In this document: one piece after another, positions 14,143 to 21,925 of the stretch
Position numbering within the stretch: the first letter of the stretch is position 1
Layout of the letters: each line of letters starts with the position of its first letter
Source of the DNA: Candidatus Stercoripulliclostridium pullicola
GTDB taxonomy: Bacteria > Bacillota > Clostridia > Christensenellales > DTU072
Length of the DNA stretch: 26,647 nt
Reading direction: 5' to 3'
NCBI GenBank assembly: GCA_017694145.1
Contig: JADINF010000043.1
Location: forward strand, 1-26,647
Program-made: the position numbers and the translations under genes
The notes under the pieces: generated by a model
Seen by the model: only the letters and a program-made list of their open reading frames with translations
Databases searched by the model: none
What the model was told of the DNA's origin: nothing

Positions 14143-14973
14143 ATGCAAAGTAAAAAATATTATTCTCCGTTCTCGGAGGAAGGAACTAACGTAAGACACT
14201 TTTATCCGCTCTCCAAGCTGTTCCGTAAACTGCTTTGCGTTACGCGCTGTAGAAGATTGAGCGTAGAATATAAAGAAGATCTGCCCTCTGACACGCCGTT
14301 ACTGGTTTGTCCCAATCACGCCTGCGATTTCGGTCCGATAGCCATGGACAAGGCTCATCGCCGTCCGCACAGGGTATGGAGCGTGAGCACCATAGTAAGA
14401 CTCAGGGATATCCCGATGCACCTTATCAGGAACGTATGCAACGTGCATAATAAGTTCCTTACGGCGCTGATGTTTCCTTTCGCGTTGTTTCTTTCCGTTC
14501 CAATGGCTTGTATAATAAGAAGTCAGCAACCGATACCCGTGTATTACGACGCGCGCGTCCGCAAGACTTTCGAGAAGACTTCGGAAACGCTCAACGAAGG
14601 TCTGGACGTGGTGCTTTATCCGGAGTGGAAGGAGCGCGAGAAAGGATATATCTACGTGAACCGCGTCAAGACGGGAGTAGCTTTTGCCGCTAAAAACTTT
14701 ATCGAAAAATATCATAAAGCCGTGTCGATAGTGCCCGTTTACGTATGCGAAAGCCTCAAAAAAGTCATATACGGAAGGTCGCTCAGGATAGAGCGGTTCG
14801 AGAATTTCAAGAAGGAAGCGGCGGCGATAGCCCGTTACATCATGGACGAGATAGAGAGCATCGCGAGGTCGCTCCCGCCGCACCGCGTCACGCCGTACGA
14901 CGCCACTTACCGCAGCGAAACGGGCAAATGCAATCCCTGCGCGAAATTCGATCCGCCCGCGGCTTCCGTATAA
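14143..14973 (+). CDS. Divergent PlsC-like acyltransferase
   Basis: A 276-residue protein recalling the glycerolphosphate acyltransferase (PlsC) fold: LLVCPNHACDFGPIAMD (53-69) in the place of motif I, a membrane-facing hydrophobic segment at about 105-127, QQPIPVYYDARVRKTFEKTSETLNEG (motif II/III region) and DVVLYPEWKEREKG in the place of the FPEGTR motif. Motif I departs from the classical N-H-X4-D: Asp62 lies three residues after His59 and the usual position holds Gly. I recall clostridial relatives with NHxxMxGPIA at this site, so it is probably a distinct acyltransferase clade rather than a broken gene. Phospholipid or glycolipid acylation is the likely role. It is monocistronic, with its own promoter. 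Confidence 0.65.
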   Translation: MQSKKYYSPFSEEGTNVRHFYPLSKLFRKLLCVTRCRRLSVEYKEDLPSDTPLLVCPNHACDFGPIAMDKAHRRPHRVWSVSTIVRLRDIPMHLIRNVCNVHNKFLTALMFPFALFLSVPMACIIRSQQPIPVYYDARVRKTFEKTSETLNEGLDVVLYPEWKEREKGYIYVNRVKTGVAFAAKNFIEKYHKAVSIVPVYVCESLKKVIYGRSLRIERFENFKKEAAAIARYIMDEIESIARSLPPHRVTPYDATYRSETGKCNPCAKFDPPAASV

Positions 14974-15002
14974 AACGCGCTTAATTAAGGGGGCATAATC
15001 GA

Positions 15003-15031
15003 TTGATAATCCGTTCGCCGTGTGGTATAGT
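15003..15031 (+). promoter_or_regulatory. Sigma-A promoter upstream of the PHP-pgsA genes
   Basis: TTGATA (15003-15008), 17-base spacer, TATAGT (15026-15031) with TGG before it (extended -10). It probably drives the PHP gene, pgsA and perhaps comEC. Confidence 0.7.
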
Positions 15032-15076
15032 GTAGCTGCGCGGCGATTTTTCAAGCCGCCGAGGAAGGTCTAACGA

Positions 15077-15787
15077 GTGGGAAATTATATAGTCGAAATG
15101 CATCTTCATACGCTCGGTAACAGCAGCTGCGGACATACCGCGCCCGCGGACATAATGGCTTTGTATTCGGAAGCAGGCTACGACGGTATAGTCTGCACCA
15201 ATCATTTCAACAGGTATATTTACGAAGAATATCTCGAAGGAAGTACGGAGAAAGAAAAGCTCGCGCATTTTTTCAGAGCCTTTAACGAGCTGAAAGCTTA
15301 CAAAGAAGAGAATGGCGGACCCGACGTGTTTTTCGGAGTCGAAGTTGCGATAGGGAAGGACGATTATCATCTCAAGACCAATTTCGACTGCGCGGAAATA
15401 CTCGTCTACGGGATAACGCCCGAAGAATTCGCCGAGCATGCCGCGGAGATCACCGAAACCGATTATGCCGGGCTTCGCAGGATAGCCGACGAGAACGGAT
15501 GGCTACTGTATCAGGCGCACCCTTTCAGAGAACGCACCAAGAGGCTGAAAAGAAAATATCTCGACGGGATAGAAATATACAACGCCAATCCGCGACACGC
15601 GAACTTCAATTTTCTAGCCGCGCTCAAAGCGAGGACGCAAAACTTGAAAGTCGTCGCGGGGAGCGATTTTCATAAGCCGCACGATATCGGCGCGGCGGTG
15701 ATATTCGCAAGAAGACCGTCAAACGAAAAGGAACTCGCCGCTTTGCTCAGAGCCGGCGAATATTCCGTTATGAGGAGGAAACCGTGA
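15077..15787 (+). CDS. PHP-domain metal-dependent phosphoesterase
   Basis: A 236-residue stand-alone PHP domain. It has metal-binding motifs MHLHT (8-12), CTNHFN (near 40-45), GVEV (near 95-98), YQAHPFR (near 147-153) and GSDFHKP (near 192-198), the four-motif order of PHP phosphoesterases that hold two or three metal ions. Substrates of such proteins include histidinol phosphate, 3',5'-bisphosphonucleosides and polyphosphorylated or RNA ends; the sequence does not decide. The start is GTG 15077 with GAGGAAGG at 15061-15068. The TGA overlaps the GTG of pgsA (GTGA at 15784-15787), indicating coupled translation. Confidence 0.88.
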   Translation: MGNYIVEMHLHTLGNSSCGHTAPADIMALYSEAGYDGIVCTNHFNRYIYEEYLEGSTEKEKLAHFFRAFNELKAYKEENGGPDVFFGVEVAIGKDDYHLKTNFDCAEILVYGITPEEFAEHAAEITETDYAGLRRIADENGWLLYQAHPFRERTKRLKRKYLDGIEIYNANPRHANFNFLAALKARTQNLKVVAGSDFHKPHDIGAAVIFARRPSNEKELAALLRAGEYSVMRRKP

Positions 15788-16401
15788 ATCTACCGACTAA
15801 ACTGACCGTTTTGAGAATAGTCCTTTTACCCGTATTATTGGCATTCGCATACGTGTCGTTTCCGTGGCACGATTTAGTCGCCGCGGCTGTTTTCGTTATC
15901 GCGGCGGCTACCGACTTCCTGGACGGATATCTTGCCAGAAAACTCGATCAGGTGACCTCGCTCGGCAAGTTTCTCGATCCCATAGCCGATAAAATGCTCG
16001 TCGTGTGCGCGTTATTCATCGTCGTCGGCAGGGCGAGCTTTGCCTACGGCGTCAACGTATACGTAGCGGTTTGCGCCGTGATGATAATGAGCAGGGAGCT
16101 CATGATAGACGCTTTCAGACTCGTCGCCGCGAGCAAAGGCATAGTCATAGCGGCGGATAAACTCGGTAAAGCCAAAACTCTCGTCACGGATATTGCGTTG
16201 CCGCTGCTCCTGTTGAACGTTCACCGCTACGTAAGTCTTGCGGGACTCATACTGCTCGGAGCGGCTACTTTGCTGACCATATGGTCGGGAATAAATTACG
16301 TCGTGCGCAACAAACGGGTGCTGAAAGACGATAAGGGCGCGGAAGCACCCTCCGAGGGCGCTTACCCGGACGGAAACGGCAATACGGACGCCGCGGAATA
16401 A
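15784..16401 (+). CDS. pgsA: CDP-diacylglycerol-glycerol-3-phosphate 3-phosphatidyltransferase
   Basis: A 205-residue membrane enzyme making phosphatidylglycerophosphate from CDP-diacylglycerol and glycerol 3-phosphate, the first step to phosphatidylglycerol and cardiolipin. The CDP-alcohol phosphatidyltransferase signature D-G-X2-A-R-X8-G-X3-D-X3-D is complete (Asp47, Gly48, Ala51, Arg52, Gly61, Asp65, Asp69). The N-terminus LPTKLTVLRI is typical of PgsA. Hydrophobic helices cover about 10-42, 68-100 and 135-178, with a charged, low-complexity C-terminal tail of about 25 residues. The start is GTG, overlapping the PHP gene by four bases, and comEC follows after seven bases. Confidence 0.93.
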   Translation: MNLPTKLTVLRIVLLPVLLAFAYVSFPWHDLVAAAVFVIAAATDFLDGYLARKLDQVTSLGKFLDPIADKMLVVCALFIVVGRASFAYGVNVYVAVCAVMIMSRELMIDAFRLVAASKGIVIAADKLGKAKTLVTDIALPLLLLNVHRYVSLAGLILLGAATLLTIWSGINYVVRNKRVLKDDKGAEAPSEGAYPDGNGNTDAAE

Positions 16402-16408
16402 TCAAAAA

Positions 16409-17932
16409 GTGGGCGCCGAAGTTAAGCCGGGATCCGCCCGTAAAAGGGTGGAAATACTTAATTACCGTCCCGTCGCATACGCCGCGACGGCGCTCGCTAC
16501 GGGAATATTGTTTGCGGCGATATTCCGTGACAGCGGCATAGGTATGTTATGCGTCATCGTCGCGGCTTTTGCGGCGGCTGTCTTTGCTTTTATCCGTAAA
16601 ATGCGCATTTTGCGCATAGTCGCCACGGCGGTATTCGCGGGCATAATATTGTTTTTCGTATCGTTCAACGCAGGTTCGGTTACTCCCGGTTACGCGGAGA
16701 ACGCATATATCGAGGGGCGCGTCTGCGCCGTCACTTCCTACGGCGACGGTTATTCTCTTTATACGGTGGAGGATCTCAGCGTAAACGGCGAAGGCGTAGC
16801 GAAAAAGGCTTCCGTAAAGAGCTCGGAAAAGCTGGAGACCGGCGATCTCGTGGCTATTTACGGCAATATAGAGAGTTTCGAACTCGATCCCTTCGACCCT
16901 TATTCGATGTCGTATTATCGCAAAGACGTGCGGCACAAGGTGGAAGCCGTAGCCATAAGCGTCGAAGGCAAATCCGACTTAAAATTTTTCGAATTGATCC
17001 GCGTTACGCTCGCCGACCGTTTCACTACCTATATGGGCGAGGACGCGGGCGCGCTCGCGCTCGGTCTGACGGTGGGGGATAAAGCTTTCATCGACTACGA
17101 CACCGAGGAAGCCGTGCGCGCGAGCGGACTTTCTCATCTGCTTGCGGTAAGCGGATTGCACGTCGGGTTCCTTAGCGGAATAGTTTATTTCTTTCTGCGC
17201 CTTCTGCGCAGACCGAAAACGTCCGCCCTTCTCGCGGTAGCGCTCGTATTGCTCGGATACGGCTTCGTCACGGGCTTTCCCGCAGGCGTGGTGCGCGCCG
17301 CGGTGACAAGTATCTGCTTCCTCTACGCGCTGAAAAAGGAGGAGCGTTTCGACAGCGTGAACGCGCTGTCGCTCTCCGTCATAGTCCTGCTTGCGGCTGC
17401 CCCGATGAGTCTTTTCGATATAGGTTTCCTGATGAGCGTGTCGGCGGTTCTCGGCATACTGGCATTCTATACCGCGATTCGCAAATGCTTCTACTCCGAG
17501 GGTAAACTTGCGTCTTTCCTCGCTTCCTCCGTCGCGGTATCCTTGTCCGCCAATACCTTGCTCATAGGCATTTCCGCTTCCGTGTTCGGGACCTTCGCGC
17601 TTTACTTCGTCATCGCGAACGTGATCGCTGTCCCGTATATTTCGCTCATATATTTCTTTCTGGTGCCCATAAGTCTGTTTGCATTGATAATCCCGCCTAT
17701 AGGATACCTATTAGTACCGTTCAAGTACCTATTACAGGGATTTATATATTTCTCGCAATTTATTTCCGCACTTCCTTTCGCGACTTTGGAAGTGCGCGTT
17801 TCTTCCGCTGTCGCGGCTGTTTATTCTTTGGCGGTGCTTTTCGTTTCCAAATTCAATCTGTTGCCGAAAAACGTGAAGATCGCATACGCCGGAGTTTCCG
17901 GCGCGGTAATTGCGCTACTTATCGTATTGTAA
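16409..17932 (+). CDS. comEC: ComEC/Rec2-family DNA uptake channel protein
   Basis: A 507-residue polytopic membrane protein that moves single-stranded DNA into the cell in competent bacteria. The first ~90 residues hold hydrophobic helices. An extracytoplasmic OB-like DUF4131 region follows at about 95-185 (AYIEGRVCAVTSYGDGYSLYTV, KLETGDLVAIYG, FDPYSMSYYRKDVRH). The Competence domain then has ALALGLTVGDK (216-226), the signature ASGLSHLLAVSGLHVGFL (238-255) and about nine further helices. The metallo-beta-lactamase domain carried C-terminally by many Bacillota ComEC proteins is absent. The start is uncertain: GTG 16409 lies seven bases after pgsA without a strong ribosome site. holA follows, as in many Bacillota. 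Confidence 0.88.
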   Translation: MGAEVKPGSARKRVEILNYRPVAYAATALATGILFAAIFRDSGIGMLCVIVAAFAAAVFAFIRKMRILRIVATAVFAGIILFFVSFNAGSVTPGYAENAYIEGRVCAVTSYGDGYSLYTVEDLSVNGEGVAKKASVKSSEKLETGDLVAIYGNIESFELDPFDPYSMSYYRKDVRHKVEAVAISVEGKSDLKFFELIRVTLADRFTTYMGEDAGALALGLTVGDKAFIDYDTEEAVRASGLSHLLAVSGLHVGFLSGIVYFFLRLLRRPKTSALLAVALVLLGYGFVTGFPAGVVRAAVTSICFLYALKKEERFDSVNALSLSVIVLLAAAPMSLFDIGFLMSVSAVLGILAFYTAIRKCFYSEGKLASFLASSVAVSLSANTLLIGISASVFGTFALYFVIANVIAVPYISLIYFFLVPISLFALIIPPIGYLLVPFKYLLQGFIYFSQFISALPFATLEVRVSSAVAAVYSLAVLFVSKFNLLPKNVKIAYAGVSGAVIALLIVL

Positions 17933-17936
17933 ACAG

Positions 17937-17965
17937 TTGTAAAACGCTCGCGCGTGTTGTATAAT
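17937..17965 (+). promoter_or_regulatory. Sigma-A promoter of holA positioned for a leaderless mRNA
   Basis: TTGTAA (17937-17942), 17-base spacer, TATAAT (17960-17965). With the usual 6-base discriminator, +1 falls on 17972, the A of the holA ATG. No Shine-Dalgarno sequence precedes that ATG. Confidence 0.6.
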
Positions 17966-17971
17966 AATTTT

Positions 17972-18934
17972 ATGAAGGCTGTCGAGTTCAAGGCTACAGA
18001 GGAAACCTGCGGCGCTTTTTATCTTACGGGGGACGACGGGTACTGGCGCGACAAAGTGCTCGGTGAATTTCGCGCTCTCGTGCCGGAATATTCCCGCGAT
18101 CTCGACCTTAAATCGGCTTATCCTTTCCGCACTCCCGAAGACATAGAAGAAGCCGTCACTTCGTTTTCTCCTTTCGGCGGCAAAGTGGTGGTGCTTGCGG
18201 GAGGCTACGGTACGTCCGGGAAAGGAGACTCGGAAAGCAAGTCCGCGGTTGCCGCGTGGTCAAAGTTATTGGACGAACTTGGCGGAGATACCGCGCTCGT
18301 CGTATACGATTCCAAGCTCCCCGCGCAGACGGCGAAGCGCATGACCGAAATAGACTGCTCCCGAATGGAAGCGCCTGCATTACGCAATTACGTTACCGAA
18401 CTCGTCAAACCGCGCAAGATAGAATATCGCGCGCTGAATATGCTCGCGGAATACACCAATCGCGATATGGCAAGAATAGCCAATGAGCTTGCCAAACTGG
18501 AAGCGTATTGCGGTAAAGGCGACATAACCGCCGAAGCGGTGGACTTGCTAGTCGCGGACACGCAGGAAAACGCCGTATACGAGTTTTCGGGAGCTTTGGC
18601 GGAGCGCAACCGTGCGCGAGCCACGGAACTTATGTCGCGGTTCATAGCGGAAGGAGTACCTTACACCGTGTTGCTCTCAATGCTTATCAATCAATACCGC
18701 AGGCTGCTGCACTGCGCGTTGTCTCCCAAAGCGAGCGACGCGGAGCTTAGCGAAGCGCTCGGCATAAAAGAATACGCGGTGCGACGTTCGCGCGAGAGCG
18801 CTCGCAAATATTCGCAATCCGCGCTCAAAAAAATACTGACGTTGCTCGTAAACGCCGAATATGCCTTCAAAAGCGGCGAAATGAGCGACGAAACTGCTTT
18901 CAGGACCGCTGTTGCCGAAATAACGGCTATGTAG
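17972..18934 (+). CDS. holA: DNA polymerase III delta subunit
   Basis: A 320-residue clamp-loader subunit that opens the beta clamp. The N-terminus shows the family's FYLTGDDGYWRDKVLGEF (16-33), then FSPFGGKVVVLAGG (65-78) and ALVVYDSKLPAQTAKRM, which form the degenerate AAA+ domain I. ALRNYVTELVKPRKIEYRALNMLAEYTNRDMARIANELAKLEAY is domain II and a C-terminal helical collar ends near 318. Length is typical (about 330). The ATG at 17972 is preferred to an in-frame TTG at 17954, which lies inside the promoter -10 region. The gene may be read from both the comEC operon and its own promoter. It is followed after 18 bases by a membrane protein gene. Confidence 0.92.
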   Translation: MKAVEFKATEETCGAFYLTGDDGYWRDKVLGEFRALVPEYSRDLDLKSAYPFRTPEDIEEAVTSFSPFGGKVVVLAGGYGTSGKGDSESKSAVAAWSKLLDELGGDTALVVYDSKLPAQTAKRMTEIDCSRMEAPALRNYVTELVKPRKIEYRALNMLAEYTNRDMARIANELAKLEAYCGKGDITAEAVDLLVADTQENAVYEFSGALAERNRARATELMSRFIAEGVPYTVLLSMLINQYRRLLHCALSPKASDAELSEALGIKEYAVRRSRESARKYSQSALKKILTLLVNAEYAFKSGEMSDETAFRTAVAEITAM

Positions 18935-18952
18935 CGGTCGGACGAGGTGTTT

Positions 18953-19738
18953 ATGATCAAGAAAATTTACGACAAACTCAACGCCTTACCCGCATGGATA
19001 AGTTATGTCGCGGTGTTTTTAGCCTGCTTCATAACTTCGATACCGTTGATAATCAATTTCGATTCCATGGTGAAGTCTATGCTCGAGGCGTATTCTTCGG
19101 CAGGAATAGACGTAAGCTCTTTTCTTTCGGCTTTGTCGCCCGCCTGGAAATACATCGTAGCCGTAATAAGCGCGTTCGTGAGCTGGGGCTTCATGGAACT
19201 GATAGCCGCGGTGGTATACTCGTTCTTCATACGTTCGGGCTACAGATCGCGCGGGCAGAGATATTACTCCACTTCCGTGCGCTATTCCTACGCGTTATAC
19301 AGAACCGTCACCGGATTATACAGCCTTACCGCGATATGGGCTCCTCAAGCGTATAATTACGGATATGGTATTCTTAATTTCATAATGCTTACCGCGGTGT
19401 TCACCGTATGCTACCTCGGTATCAAAGAGGAATGCGTCAACGACCTTAACGTATTCAACGTGTATTACAGGCTCTTCAATATTTACTTCATATTCGAGGG
19501 CGTTATCACCGTGCTCGACCTTATATTGACTCTTACCGACGCTTCCTACGGAGTAGGCGCCAAGGTCGTTTCCGGCGTCATGGCGGCTTTGGTGCTCGGC
19601 ACGGGTGCGCTATTGTATTTCACGGTATTCAAAAAACTTAAAAAAGAACAAACGGACGCACGAAACGATTATCGTCCGCCTTCACCGCCTCCGTCACGCG
19701 GCGGTGACGACGAGATATTCCGCGGCTACGGCGTCTGA
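18953..19738 (+). CDS. Polytopic membrane protein of unknown function
   Basis: A 261-residue protein with about six predicted membrane helices: 16-36, 66-92, 113-131, 138-157, 174-195 and 204-226. The first loop (37-65) is Ser-rich, and a basic cytosolic stretch (RSGYRSRGQRYY, 95-105) follows helix 2. The C-terminal ~30 residues are hydrophilic with a Pro/Ser run (PPSPPPSRGG) and end EIFRGYGV. I recognise no named family; the architecture vaguely recalls YIP1/DUF-type small membrane proteins. ATG 18953 has GAGG at 18944-18947, a better fit than GTG 18947. Its position between holA and cdaA in one run suggests co-transcription, but gives no function. Confidence 0.8.
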   Translation: MIKKIYDKLNALPAWISYVAVFLACFITSIPLIINFDSMVKSMLEAYSSAGIDVSSFLSALSPAWKYIVAVISAFVSWGFMELIAAVVYSFFIRSGYRSRGQRYYSTSVRYSYALYRTVTGLYSLTAIWAPQAYNYGYGILNFIMLTAVFTVCYLGIKEECVNDLNVFNVYYRLFNIYFIFEGVITVLDLILTLTDASYGVGAKVVSGVMAALVLGTGALLYFTVFKKLKKEQTDARNDYRPPSPPPSRGGDDEIFRGYGV

Positions 19739-19756
19739 TCGGGGAGGTCCTGAGCT

Positions 19757-20563
19757 ATGCAAGTCGGCGCGGCTACACTTATCATCGACATAATAACCAT
19801 CGCGGCGGTACTCGCGGTAATGTACGTATTCTTTTTCCGCCGCAAGAGCGTCAAGCTCATGCTCCTTTATACGGCGGTGCTCGCGCTGTATATCACGGTC
19901 ATCATACTGGAAGACTATGCGGGCGTACCGGTACCGATAGCGCGAGGGCTCATATCGCTTGCGGCGTGGTTCCTCGTGGCGGCGGTGGTGGTGGTCTATC
20001 AGTCCGACTTCAAAGTGATGTTTTTCAATCTCACCAAATCTACGGATAAAAGTACTCTCGTGGATTCAGACCTGAGCGACGAAGAACTTCGTAAATCGGT
20101 GGACGAGATAATACGCGCCTGTCAGACGATGTCGAAAGCGCGTACCGGAGCGCTCATCGTCATAGCGCCCACGGCGGTAGCCAAGCACATACTCGATACC
20201 GGCGTGGAACTCGAAGCCATCGTGAGCGCGTCGCTTCTGGAGGCGATATTCAATACGCGCGCTCCCTTCCATGACGGCGCAGTGATAATCAAAGGCAACA
20301 AAGTGCTTGCCGCAGGCTGTTTCCTGCCTCTCTCGCAGTCTCAGGCGGTGGCTAAGAACCTCGGCACCCGTCACAGAGCGGGTATCGGGATAACCGAGGA
20401 AAGCGACATGCTTACCATAATCGTGTCCGAGGAAACGGGTATTATTTCGATAGCGAAGCACGGCGAACTCAGAAGATTCGTGACGCCGGACAGACTGCGC
20501 GACATACTGCACGAAACGCTGAAGATAACTCCGCAGACCCGCACGCGATCTCTCGACAGATAA
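19757..20563 (+). CDS. cdaA: Membrane diadenylate cyclase CdaA (DacA)
   Basis: A 268-residue enzyme making cyclic di-AMP from two ATP, the messenger that controls potassium, osmolyte and wall homeostasis. Three N-terminal membrane helices (8-27, 33-51, 62-81) are followed by a linker helix and the DAC domain from about 108: GALIVI (131-136), APFHDGAVII (169-178, catalytic DGA at 173-175), LAAGCFLPLSQ (184-194), LGTRHRAGIGITEESD (202-217, RHR at 205-207) and VSEETGIIS (223-231). All catalytic motifs are intact and the length is normal. GGGGAGG at 19740-19746 is the ribosome site. The usual downstream cdaR and glmM genes are not present; DUF1015 follows instead. Confidence 0.95.
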   Translation: MQVGAATLIIDIITIAAVLAVMYVFFFRRKSVKLMLLYTAVLALYITVIILEDYAGVPVPIARGLISLAAWFLVAAVVVVYQSDFKVMFFNLTKSTDKSTLVDSDLSDEELRKSVDEIIRACQTMSKARTGALIVIAPTAVAKHILDTGVELEAIVSASLLEAIFNTRAPFHDGAVIIKGNKVLAAGCFLPLSQSQAVAKNLGTRHRAGIGITEESDMLTIIVSEETGIISIAKHGELRRFVTPDRLRDILHETLKITPQTRTRSLDR

Positions 20564-20642
20564 ATCAAGGCTCCGGATCGGCGTTGCGCTTTGCTTGAAG
20601 CCCCGGACAAAAAAATTATTTTCGATTATAAGGAACGGTCAA

Positions 20643-21872
20643 ATGAAAAACGTTGTCAGAATACCCGTCGTACTGCTTCCCCGCAAGGGAACGGATATGA
20701 GCAAATGGGCTACGATAGCCTGCGATCAATTCTGTGCCCGCCCGCAATACTGGACGGAACTCACGGAATACGTGGGCGACGCGCCCAGCACTCTCAAAAT
20801 AACCTGCCCCGAAATATATCTCAACAGCGGAAATCTCGACGAGCGTATCTCCGAGGTATGGAAGAATATGAACGCTTACGTCGAGAGCGGACTTTTCGTG
20901 GGTAGAGAAGGTTTCGTGCTCGTCGAGCGCGAAGTGGAGAACGGAGAAAAGCGCGTGGGCGTAATGATCGCCATAGACCTCGACGCATACGATTGGAACA
21001 GGGTGCGCGTGCCGATACGCGCTACCGAGGACACGCTCGTCGAACGTCTGCCCGTAAGGATAAAGATAAGAGAAAAAGCGCCCGTCGAATCTCCTCACGC
21101 CATCGTGCTCATCGACGATCCGGACAAAAGCGTCATCGAGCCTCTGTACGCCGCTCGCGGCGAAACGGAGAAGCTTTACGACTTCGACCTCAATATGGGC
21201 GGCGGTCACATAGCCGGTTACGCGGTGCCCGATCCCGAGGCGCTTATAGCGAAGCTCGAAGCGTTGCTCGATCCGGAAGTGCAGACGAAGAAGTACGGTT
21301 TCGACGCGGGCATAATGTTCGCGGTGGGCGACGGCAACCATTCCATAGCGACCGCTAAAGTGATGTGGGAAAATCTGAAGAAATCGCTTACGCCCGAAGA
21401 GCGCGAGGTTCATCCCGCGAGGTATATGCTCGTGGAGATGGTCAATCTCTACGGCGGCGGAATGGACTTCAAGCCCATACACAGGCTCATATACTCCCGC
21501 GATGAAAAATTCGTCGACGGGCTGCGCGCGGCGCTCGAAGGCAACGGCAAGCTCAAACTTATTTACAAAGACGGCGAGGAATACATCGACTGTCCGGAGC
21601 AAGCGAGTCTTACGATAAGCGCGGTGCAGACCTATATCGAGAGTTACGCGAAACTCAACAAAGGTTTCGAAGTCGAATACGTACATAACGAGGATCATCT
21701 CAAAGAAGCGGTGGAAGAAGCTAACGGCATAGGCATAGTGATGCCCGATTTCCCGAAGGCGGAGCTTGTCAATTTCGTCGTGAACGTCGGCAATCTCCCC
21801 AAGAAGGCGTTTTCGATAGGCGAGCCGGAGCATAAGCGCTATTATCTCGAATGTAAATCTATCGTCGGTTGA
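20643..21872 (+). CDS. DUF1015 family protein
   Basis: A 409-residue cytosolic protein. ATG 20643 is supported by AAGGAA at 20630-20635. It has the DUF1015 features: an N-terminal RIPVVLLPRKGTDMSKWATIACDQFCARPQYW, the centre VGDGNHSIATAKVMWE (228-243, the GDGNHS signature with its conserved Asp and His) and a C-terminal IGIVMPDFPKAELVNFV. The biochemical role is unknown. In many anaerobes the gene sits beside phosphoglycerate dehydrogenase and aminotransferase genes, suggesting a link with serine or threonine metabolism; here the next gene is aspartokinase. A long minus-strand open frame covers the same region but reads against codon structure. Confidence 0.88.
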   Translation: MKNVVRIPVVLLPRKGTDMSKWATIACDQFCARPQYWTELTEYVGDAPSTLKITCPEIYLNSGNLDERISEVWKNMNAYVESGLFVGREGFVLVEREVENGEKRVGVMIAIDLDAYDWNRVRVPIRATEDTLVERLPVRIKIREKAPVESPHAIVLIDDPDKSVIEPLYAARGETEKLYDFDLNMGGGHIAGYAVPDPEALIAKLEALLDPEVQTKKYGFDAGIMFAVGDGNHSIATAKVMWENLKKSLTPEEREVHPARYMLVEMVNLYGGGMDFKPIHRLIYSRDEKFVDGLRAALEGNGKLKLIYKDGEEYIDCPEQASLTISAVQTYIESYAKLNKGFEVEYVHNEDHLKEAVEEANGIGIVMPDFPKAELVNFVVNVGNLPKKAFSIGEPEHKRYYLECKSIVG

Positions 21873-21925
21873 CGACCGCAACGCGATAATCACCTGAAAG
21901 TACTCATACAAGGAAATTTATAAAT

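Noticed and set aside
20564..20642. A terminator between cdaA and DUF1015
   Set aside because: TCCGG and CCGGA could pair before a run of A residues, but the loop is 28 bases and no T-run follows, so no reliable terminator is seen.
20616..21911. A 431-codon minus-strand open frame opposite DUF1015
   Set aside because: It is as long as the real gene but has no ribosome site or family motif and mirrors the codon-position pattern of the plus-strand DUF1015 gene, which carries GDGNHS.
21873..21925. A lysine riboswitch before aspartokinase
   Set aside because: Only 53 bases separate the genes, far too short for that riboswitch.
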